6,247 bases of DNA from Candidatus Campbelliibacteriota bacterium (GTDB lineage Bacteria > Patescibacteriota > Minisyncoccia > Phycocordibacterales > CSBR16-193). Positions 1-5,300 of the stretch are shown here, one piece after another. The notes under the pieces are model-generated. The model saw nothing but the letters and a program-made list of their open reading frames with translations, did not search any database and was not told the DNA's origin. Each line of letters opens with the position of its first letter. The stretch's first letter is position 1. The translations under genes and the position numbers were made by a program. Location: positions 1 through 6,247 of the forward strand of contig SKVL01000054.1 in assembly GCA_007129455.1 (NCBI GenBank), in the 5' to 3' direction.

Positions 1-68
1 ATCCCCTCAAAAGTGTCAGGCCCTCTTCTTCTTTTTTTGTTTTTTGTTTTTTTCATATCGGATTTCAT
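1..68 (-). CDS. possible N-terminus of a divergent, unidentified gene (partial)
   Basis: On the minus strand an open frame begins at ATG 68-66, or at a second in-frame ATG at 56-54, and runs off the left edge. From the second ATG it reads MKKTKNKKRRRGPDTFEG, a very basic start. Upstream on the minus strand TTGTTT and TATTAT lie 16 nt apart, with the TATTAT about 10 nt before ATG 56, which would give an almost leaderless transcript. There is no Shine-Dalgarno sequence. Against it: the Lys run comes from a low-complexity T-tract (32-53 on +), and only about 20 codons are visible. I do not recognise the product. The T-tract could instead be the tail of an upstream transcript, though I see no stable hairpin before it. 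Confidence 0.22.
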   Translation of the reverse strand, partial: MKSDMKKTKNKKRRRGPDTFEG

Positions 69-134
69 AATATATCATAAATGCTTTTAAACAAATACCG
101 ACTCTCGGCGTGTGATGTTTTACCGCTCAGACAA

Positions 135-163
135 TTGACCTTTACTTCAGGCTTTGCTAGGAT
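135..163 (+). promoter_or_regulatory. rpsP promoter (sigma70-type, extended -10, predicted leaderless)
   Basis: TTGACC (135-140), a 17-nt spacer, then TAGGAT (158-163) preceded by TG at 155-156, which is an extended -10. Seven bases separate the -10 from the A at 171, so the expected start point is the first base of the rpsP ATG. The AGGA at 159-162 looks like a Shine-Dalgarno sequence 8 nt before the ATG, but it is part of the -10 and would be absent from an mRNA starting at 171. Confidence 0.68.
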
Positions 164-170
164 AGCTGTC

Positions 171-734
171 ATGTTAAAGATAAGATTACAGCGTGTGGGC
201 AGAAAGCACGATCCCAGTTTCAGACTTGTCGTTACCGAGTCAACCAGAGGACCGAAGAGCGGAAACTTCATAGAGATACTGGGAAGCCACAACCCGACGC
301 AAAAAGAAAGAACACAGCTTAAAGCCGATCGTATAGAGCATTGGATCTCTAAAGGTGCCAAACCTTCCGATACGGTTCATAATCTTTTGATAAACCAAGG
401 GGTGATAAAGGGTGAGAAGATCAATGTCTTGCCTCGAAAGAGCCCTCAAATATCCGAAGAAGAAAAAACCGAAGAGAAAATCACTGGAACGGAGGAGAAA
501 ACAGCAGAATCAAAAGAGAGTGTCGAGCAGGAAAAAACTGAAGAAACACAATCCGAGGAAGTTGAAGCGAAAGAGGTTGATAAAGCTGAAGGATTCGGAG
601 GTGACGCCGAAAAAGAGTCCGTAAAAGAAACCGAGCTTGAAAAGAAGGTAGAGACCTCGAAAAAAGGGGAAACCGAAACAAAAGAAGAAGAAAAGAGCGA
701 AAGTTCTCCCGAAGAGAAAGTTGCGGGAAAATAA
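171..734 (+). CDS. rpsP: 30S ribosomal protein S16 with a long acidic C-terminal tail
   Basis: S16 binds 16S rRNA in the 30S body and is needed for small-subunit assembly. Residues 1-90 are the complete family domain: the MLKIRLQRVGRKHDPSFRLV start is diagnostic, followed by GNFIEILGSHNP (31-42), an ADRIEHWISKGAKPSDTV helix region (52-69) and a VLPRK end (86-90). The family is usually 75-100 residues; this protein has 187. Residues 91-187 are a low-complexity, probably disordered Glu/Lys/Thr/Ser tail (by my count 32 Glu and 17 Lys, strongly acidic) interrupted by a short GFGG. The frame is open upstream to an ATG at 81, but ATG 171 is chosen because S16 begins there and the promoter maps onto it. 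The gene has its own promoter and terminator, so it appears monocistronic. Identity is sure; the tail's role is unknown. Confidence 0.97.
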   Translation: MLKIRLQRVGRKHDPSFRLVVTESTRGPKSGNFIEILGSHNPTQKERTQLKADRIEHWISKGAKPSDTVHNLLINQGVIKGEKINVLPRKSPQISEEEKTEEKITGTEEKTAESKESVEQEKTEETQSEEVEAKEVDKAEGFGGDAEKESVKETELEKKVETSKKGETETKEEEKSESSPEEKVAGK

Positions 735-762
735 AAACTCGGCTATTTTATTGTTTTGCCGG

Positions 763-788
763 AAGGACATTTGAGCCGTCCTTTTTTT
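763..788 (+). terminator. intrinsic terminator of rpsP
   Basis: AAGGAC (763-768) pairs with GTCCTT (778-783) across a 9-nt loop, and T's continue to 788. It lies 28 nt after the rpsP stop. The stem is short (6 bp), but the position and U-tract are typical. The U-tract is separated by one G from the -35 of the next promoter. Confidence 0.68.
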
Positions 789-789
789 G

Positions 790-818
790 TTGACAGCCTT
801 TTAAAAAGGGGTTAATCT
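790..818 (+). promoter_or_regulatory. promoter of the KH-domain gene
   Basis: Perfect -35 TTGACA (790-795), a 17-nt spacer, and -10 TAATCT (813-818). The expected start is about 825, giving an ~80-nt leader before ATG 905. The leader is GC-rich at 823-850 and has a weak CCAG/CTGG closing stem (823-826 with 856-859). It also contains a two-codon ATG-AGT-TAA at 886-894 just before the gene. No Shine-Dalgarno precedes 905. Confidence 0.7.
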
Positions 819-904
819 ATATCCAGCAGGCATCCGGCGGCGGTTTGTCGCTTAACTGGTCGAATGATCTGCAGTAATCGTTTTTATGAGTTAATTCTGT
901 CTTT

Positions 905-1234
905 ATGGAAAAGGATCAAGAGTTCCTCGAGTATGTGATTAAGTCTCTTGTTGATAATCCGGACAAGGTCAAGGTCAGCAGACAGGTTGATGAAATGGGA
1001 GTTCTCATGACTCTCGACATCGACGCGGCTGACATGGGTAAGGTGATTGGTCGATCCGGTAACACCGCAAAAGCCATTAGAACTTTGCTCAGGGTCGTCG
1101 GGATGAAGAACAACGCTCGCGTCAACTTGAAGATAAATGAACCTCAAGGAGGCACAGGTGGTTCTGCCAAGGCATATTCCACTGAGGCCCCGAAGAAAGA
1201 TGTGGATGAGGCGATGGACGATCTCAAACTCTAG
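905..1234 (+). CDS. khpA: KH-domain RNA-binding protein (KhpA-like)
   Basis: Small single-KH protein of the KhpA/YlqC family, a cytoplasmic RNA-binding factor commonly encoded between rpsP and rimM/trmD. In studied bacteria KhpA partners KhpB/Jag in RNA binding and cell-elongation control. Residues 1-22 (FLEYVIKSLVDNPDKV) are the family's N-terminal helix. The core carries the nucleic-acid-binding GxxG loop in MGKVIGRSGNTAKAIRTLL (GRSG at 49-52), then a beta strand VNLKI. The family is typically 75-85 residues; here there are 109. The extra C-terminus is a Gly/Ser-rich linker (QGGTGGSAKAYS) and an acidic end (VDEAMDDLKL). Position after rpsP and before trmD supports the call, although promoters and terminators isolate it from both. 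There is no Shine-Dalgarno at the ATG. The family is certain; the partner is not visible. Confidence 0.92.
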   Translation: MEKDQEFLEYVIKSLVDNPDKVKVSRQVDEMGVLMTLDIDAADMGKVIGRSGNTAKAIRTLLRVVGMKNNARVNLKINEPQGGTGGSAKAYSTEAPKKDVDEAMDDLKL

Positions 1235-1267
1235 GACATCGGTATTTCTTGAGTGAAATTTATATTG

Positions 1268-1299
1268 ACAAACACTCCGGTAATCCGGAGTGTTTGTTT
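1268..1299 (+). terminator. terminator-like hairpin after the KH gene
   Basis: A perfect 13-bp inverted repeat pairs 1268-1280 with 1285-1297 around a TAAT loop, with core CACTCCGG/CCGGAGTG. If only the GC-rich 8-bp core forms, the tail is TTTGTTTA, a broken U-tract. It begins 33 nt after the khpA stop. The stem is very stable but the U-tract is imperfect, so it could also be a 3'-end stabiliser or an operator. The TTGACA at 1265-1270 has no matching -10. Confidence 0.66.
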
Positions 1300-1304
1300 A
1301 AGAA

Positions 1305-1332
1305 AGGACCTTATACGGTCTTCGAATAATCT
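1305..1332 (+). promoter_or_regulatory. weak candidate promoter of trmD
   Basis: AGGACC (1305-1310), a 16-nt spacer and TAATCT (1327-1332), the same -10 as the khpA promoter. The start would fall on or next to ATG 1338, again giving a leaderless mRNA. The -35 matches consensus only in its GAC core. The site is suggested because a terminator separates trmD from khpA; partial read-through is the alternative. Confidence 0.22.
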
Positions 1333-1337
1333 TAAAT

Positions 1338-1988
1338 ATGATTACTTTTCACGTTATTTCTCTTTTTCCGGAAGTTATGGAGTCTTATCTGAAGACGTCC
1401 ATAATCGGTAAAGCAAGGGAGAAAAAAAAGATAGACGTTTGTTTTTATGACCTTCGTGATTATCTGAATGATTCGCGTGAGCGTGTTGACGGTAGACCTT
1501 TCGGCGGAGGTCCGGGTATGGTAATCAGACCGGAACCTGTCATAAGGGCGATTTTGAAAGCTAAAGGGAGGAAAAAGAATACGAAAATAATTTTTTTTGA
1601 TAGAAAAGGTAGACGTTTAACCAACGATTATGCCCGCACGATATCTCAAGGATATCGACACGTGATACTGATCTCTGGACGTTACGAAGGTATTGATGCC
1701 AGAGTCTATGAGGTTTTTAAGGATGAGGACATTGAGAGACTGTCAATCGGTTCTTATATCTTGACAGGAGGAGAGATCCCATCTCTGGCTTTTATAGACT
1801 GCGTATCCAGGCAGGTGGAAGGTGTTTTGGGGGACTACGATTCCCTGGAAGAGAGTCGAGCCGCGGGCAGGTCGGTCTATACTCGTCCGCAGTCTTTTTC
1901 TTATAAAGGTAAATCATATTCGGTCCCTTCAGTCTTAACCTCTGGTCATCATGCAAAAATAGACAGATGGAGGGAAAGAAAGGGGTAG
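1338..1988 (+). CDS. trmD: tRNA (guanine37-N1)-methyltransferase TrmD, short form
   Basis: TrmD transfers methyl from S-adenosylmethionine to N1 of G37 in tRNAs reading CNN codons, which prevents +1 frameshifting. It is a SPOUT-fold homodimer. Seen here: FHVISLFPEV (4-13), RPFGGGPGMVI (53-63), ISGRYEGIDARV (112-123), the knot segment SIGSYILTGGE (136-146) that binds the cofactor, CVSRQVEGVLG (155-165) with the conserved Arg158 (E. coli Arg154), and YTRP (181-184). Two oddities. The region of the catalytic Asp (E. coli Asp169, in TEDS) reads LEES, so Glu172 takes its place, and the following loop is about three residues shorter. The protein ends at KIDRWRERKG, 216 residues against about 255 in E. 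coli, so most of the C-terminal helical domain is missing. No downstream frame restores it. There is no Shine-Dalgarno at ATG 1338, and neither rimM nor rplS is adjacent. Confidence 0.96.
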   Translation: MITFHVISLFPEVMESYLKTSIIGKAREKKKIDVCFYDLRDYLNDSRERVDGRPFGGGPGMVIRPEPVIRAILKAKGRKKNTKIIFFDRKGRRLTNDYARTISQGYRHVILISGRYEGIDARVYEVFKDEDIERLSIGSYILTGGEIPSLAFIDCVSRQVEGVLGDYDSLEESRAAGRSVYTRPQSFSYKGKSYSVPSVLTSGHHAKIDRWRERKG

Positions 1989-1999
1989 GAGGACGGGAT

Positions 2000-2107
2000 A
2001 TGTTAAAAGTGTTTGTTTGTAAATATTCGTCAGGTATTTTTTACAAATTGAGCTCTTTGGGGTTCAATTTGTATTGTACAAGATTTTCTATTGACTTTTT
2101 TTTATAA
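2000..2107 (+). CDS. possible 35-codon small ORF after trmD
   Basis: ATG 2000 to TAA 2105-2107. AGGAGG at 1987-1992 overlaps the trmD TAG stop (1986-1988) and sits 7 nt before the ATG, making it the only strong, well-spaced Shine-Dalgarno sequence in the window. The product starts MLKVFVCKYSSG and ends FSIDFFL; it is hydrophobic/aromatic with two Cys, and has no recognisable family. Against it: the 3' half overlaps two inverted repeats and the rpoB promoter -35, the AGGAGG is read from purine-rich trmD codons, and other genes here do without Shine-Dalgarno. It may be a translationally coupled micropeptide or chance. Confidence 0.2.
   Translation: MLKVFVCKYSSGIFYKLSSLGFNLYCTRFSIDFFL
2042..2073. 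repeat. 10-bp inverted repeat downstream of trmD
   Basis: TACAAATTGA (2042-2051) and its exact reverse complement TCAATTTGTA (2064-2073) are separated by 12 nt. In RNA it would form an AU-rich stem at the trmD 3' end, but no U-tract follows directly. Its right arm shares 2071-2073 with the next inverted repeat, so it may be part of the same protein-binding region or a 3'-end structure. Confidence 0.5.
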
Positions 2108-2120
2108 AAATGTACAATAC
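2071..2120. promoter_or_regulatory. candidate operator: 10-bp inverted repeat enclosing the rpoB promoter
   Basis: GTATTGTACA (2071-2080) and its exact reverse complement TGTACAATAC (2111-2120) bracket the -35 and overlap the -10. Their centres are 40 bp apart, close to four helical turns, so both arms would face the same side of the helix. The left arm lies within the palindrome TTGTACAA (2074-2081). This geometry suits a repressor or regulator dimer at a promoter. No regulator gene is in the window, so the ligand is unknown. Confidence 0.45.
2091..2118 (+). promoter_or_regulatory. rpoB(C) promoter
   Basis: TTGACT (2091-2096), a 16-nt spacer rich in T/A, and TACAAT (2113-2118). The expected start is about 2125, giving a ~184-nt leader before rpoB. 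The T-run 2096-2103 overlaps the -35 and could also serve as the tail of a weak trmD terminator, echoing the terminator/-35 junction at 784-795. Confidence 0.62.
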
Positions 2121-2180
2121 TTCCTCATACGGCTTTCGATTGAGTTGAGGCAGCATTTCTAGCGGAGATTCTTTAAGAAA

Positions 2181-2218
2181 TTAAGGTATATCAATATCAT
2201 TGATCGCTATCACCTTAA
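2181..2218 (+). other. stem-loop in the rpoB leader
   Basis: The outer stem pairs TTAAGGT (2181-2187) with ACCTTAA (2212-2218). Nested inside, ATCAAT (2190-2195) pairs with ATTGAT (2199-2204) around a 3-nt loop. An asymmetric internal loop, 2 nt on the left and 7 nt on the right, separates them. It lies upstream of the terminator-like hairpin in the same leader and could be a protein- or RNA-binding element. I do not recognise it as a known riboswitch or as an L10 leader. Confidence 0.4.
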
Positions 2219-2236
2219 GTGAATAGTTCTGGTTTT

Positions 2237-2273
2237 CGCACCGCGTCATTTGTTCGACCGGGCGTAGTTTTTT
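2237..2273 (+). terminator. terminator-like hairpin (candidate attenuator) before rpoB
   Basis: CGC-A-CCG-C-GTC (2237-2247) pairs with GAC-CGG-GCG (2256-2264), giving nine pairs, eight of them G-C, with A2240 and C2244 bulged and an 8-nt loop. After TAG come six T's (2268-2273), then GTGC and five more T's. It sits 36 nt before rpoB and downstream of the rpoB promoter. It would end transcripts before rpoB unless bypassed, so attenuation is the natural reading. A leaky trmD read-through terminator is the alternative. Confidence 0.48.
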
Positions 2274-2308
2274 GTGCTTTTTAGTTATAAAATTTTAATA
2301 TTTTGTTT

Positions 2309-5300
2309 ATGAGTTCCAATCCCTCACCAACAAGCGTCGGTGCTTATCCGAAAAAATACTTCAAAGCTTATCAGAAACCCCTAATTCCCATTCCCGATCT
2401 TGTACAAGATCAACGAGACTCTTTCGAGCGACTTATCAAAGACGGCATAAAAGAAGTCTTTGAAGAGTTTTCTCCCATAAAGGACTTTTCGGAAAAAAAG
2501 TTCGAACTTGTCTTTGGAGACATCGAGCTGGGAGAACCGGCGATGACCGAACAGGAAGCTAAGGAGTACAAACTTTCTTATGAAGCACCTCTGAAGGTTA
2601 AGGTTACACTGAAGAACAAGGTTTTAGGGACCGAGAAAGAGCAAGAGATATTTATGTCCGAGGTCCCCATGATGACCAAGAACGTTACCTTTATTATAAG
2701 CGGGATAGAGAGAGTTATAGTTCCTCAACTGGCCCGTTCTTTCGGGGTTTTCTTTACCTCTTCGATTATAAAGGGTGATCGTTTTTTCGGTGCCAAGATA
2801 ATTCCTCTGCGTGGTGCTTGGATTGAGATGGAAACTGAGCCCGATGAAGCTGTTTATGTGCGCCTTGATCGCAAGAGAAAGATACCTGCAACATCTCTGT
2901 TGAGAGTGTTGGGGGCGGAGAGTGACAAACAAATAAAGTCTCTTTTCTCCGGTAAAGAGAAAGCCCTTCACCATATCGGTAAAACACTTGAAAAGGATCC
3001 CGCCAAGACCGTGGAGGAGGCGGCCGTTGAGCTTTACAAGCGCTTGCGTGACGGTGATATGGCAACTCCGGAGAATGCGCGAATTTTTATACAGTCTTTG
3101 TTTTCTTCGGACAGGTATGATTTTTCCAAGGTTGGAAGGTTCCGTTTCAATCAACGCTTCAATTTATCTTTGAATAAAAAAGATTTGAACAGAAAGGAGA
3201 TAACAAAAGAGGACTTGGCTTTGGTAATAAACCACATTGCCGAGTTGAACAGCGATCCTTATGCACAGGCGGACGACATAGATCATTTGGGTTCTCGTCG
3301 GGTCAGGTATTTTGATGAAACCTTTCAGCAGAAGATGCGTGTCGGGATGGCACAGATGAAAAGGAACATTCAAAACCGAATGTCCACGATTGAGACCGAA
3401 ATGACCCTTCCGGTTAACTTCATCTCTCCCAAACCCTTGCAGGCCCGTATAAAAGAGTTCTTTACAACCAACCAACTTTCACAGTTCATGCAGCAAGAAA
3501 ACGCCTTGACTGAGATAGAACATTTGCGTACCTTATCGGCATTGGGTCCCGGCGGACTTAATCGAGCCAGGGCCGGTTTCGAGGTTAGGGATGTTTACCC
3601 GTCTCACTACGGAAGGCTTTGTCCGGTACACACTCCGGAAGGCGCAAACATTGGACTTATTTTAAGATTGACTCTTTATGCTCGGGTTAATGATTTCGGA
3701 ATGATAGAGTCTCCTTATGCTAAAGTCCGGAAGGGGGTCGTCACGGGTGAAATTACATACATGAGTGCGATGGAGGAAGAGAATTACAAGATTGCTCATG
3801 CAGCGGTCAAGAAAGACGAGTCGGGACGCTTGCTTGATGATGAAGTTTCCGTTCGAATGAAAGGTGCTCACGGAATGGTACCCCCCTCGGAAGTTGACTA
3901 CATCGATGTGGCTACGACTCAAGCTTTCTCCATTGCTACCTGTTTGATACCTTTTTTGAGTCACGATGATGCTAACCGAGCCCTCATGGGTTCAAACATG
4001 CAAAAACAAGCCGTGCCTTGCATTATCCCGGAAGCTCCCATTGTCGCCACCGGAGTGGAAGAGAGGGCCGTCAGGGATATGGGCCGGGTTATCTGTGCCG
4101 AAGAGCCCGGCGAGATAACTTATGTTGATGCGCGTAGGATTGCAATGAAGACCAAAGGTGGAAAAGAAAAAAACTATCCTTTGATACAGTTTTCCAAGAC
4201 TAACAGCTTTACATGTTTTCACCAACGCCCCGCGGTGAGCCGAGGACAGAAAGTAAAAAAGGGAGACCTTTTAGCGGATATATCCTCGAGTGATAACGGT
4301 CAGATAGCCCTGGGTCAAAATGTATTCGTGGCTTTCATGTCTTGGTCGGGAGCAAACTATGAAGATGCCATTATTATATCCGAACGCCTTATAAAAAACA
4401 GTAAGTTTACCAGTATTCATATAGAAGAGTTTGTCGTATATGTCAGAGATACGAAACTGGGACCGGAAGTAACCACATGTGATATTCCTAACGTTGGAGA
4501 AGTTAAACTTCGCAATCTCGATGAAGACGGCATAATTCGTTTGGGGGCCGAAGTCGAAACGGGTGATATACTTGTTGGCAAGATTACACCCAAAGGTGAG
4601 ACGCAACTGACTCCAGAGGAGAGACTCCTCCGCTCCCTTTTCGGTGAGAAAGCGCGAGATGTCAAAGATACATCGAAAAGAATAGAGGGAGGCAAACGAG
4701 GAAGGGTAATTGGGATTAAGGTGTTTTCGAGAGAGAGTGGAGACAAGCTCGAATCGGGCATTATTAAAAGGATTCACATTGAAGTCGCTCAGATAAGAAA
4801 CATCATTGTCGGAGACAAGTTGGCCGGAAGACACGGAAACAAGGGTGTTATTTCAAAAGTTCTGCCCGAAGAAGATATGCCTTACACGACCGACGGTACC
4901 CCGGTTGACGTTATTTTAACTCCTTTGGGTATTCCAAGTAGAATGAACCTGGGTCAGATACTGGAAATGCATTTGGGTATGGCCGCAAATACACTGGGGT
5001 ATCAAGCTATCGTTCCTCCTTTTGCCGGCGCCAATGCCGAGGAGATAAAAGATGAACTGGAAAAAATAGGTTTTAACAGGAGCGGAAAAACCAAGCTTTA
5101 CGACGGAAGAACCGGGGAAGCTTTCGATCAGGATGTCGCTGTCGGATATATGTATATTCTGAAACTCCATCATATGGTCGAAGACAAGATACACATGCGC
5201 TTTATCGGTCCGTACTCTTTGATAACTCAACAACCCCTTGGAGGAAAAGCGCAGAACGGCGGACAGAGACTGGGAGAGATGGAAGTCTGGGCACTTCTCG

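Noticed and set aside
81..170. 30-codon in-frame N-terminal extension of S16 from ATG 81
   Set aside because: S16 proteins begin at MLKIRL-like sequence, which matches ATG 171. The extension would span the promoter and has no family similarity or ribosome binding site.
412..624. 70-codon Lys/Arg-rich + frame inside rpsP
   Set aside because: It is the alternate-frame reading of the purine-rich tail, and its basic composition follows from GA-rich low-complexity DNA.
864..938. Upstream ORF overlapping the start of khpA
   Set aside because: ATG 864 has no ribosome binding site, and the out-of-frame peptide shows no features; probably chance in the leader.
1265..1293. TTGACA at 1265-1270 as a trmD promoter
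   Set aside because: At 16-18 nt spacing the -10 position reads GAGTGT-like sequence within the terminator stem, so no usable -10 exists.
1305..1322. Small hairpin GGACC/GGTCT before trmD
   Set aside because: Only about six pairs including a wobble, no U-tract, and overlapping a possible promoter; not distinguishable from chance.
1960..2060. Frameshift explaining the short TrmD C-terminus
   Set aside because: None of the downstream frames gives the expected continuation (an RP-L-L motif after the WR helix), so the short end looks genuine.
2272..2301. TTGTGC-N18-TAATAT as a second, leaderless rpoB promoter
   Set aside because: The -35 matches only three bases of consensus, and a -10-like hexamer is expected by chance in this AT-rich stretch. 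It is mentioned only as support for the SD-less pattern.
2303..2308. TTG start for rpoB two codons upstream of ATG 2309
   Set aside because: ATG is the far more common start, no ribosome binding site favours TTG, and the two extra residues match no family feature.
4271..4834. 187-codon minus-strand open frame inside rpoB
   Set aside because: It lies opposite highly conserved RpoB sequence. Its translation has no recognisable domain, and it is an antisense shadow.
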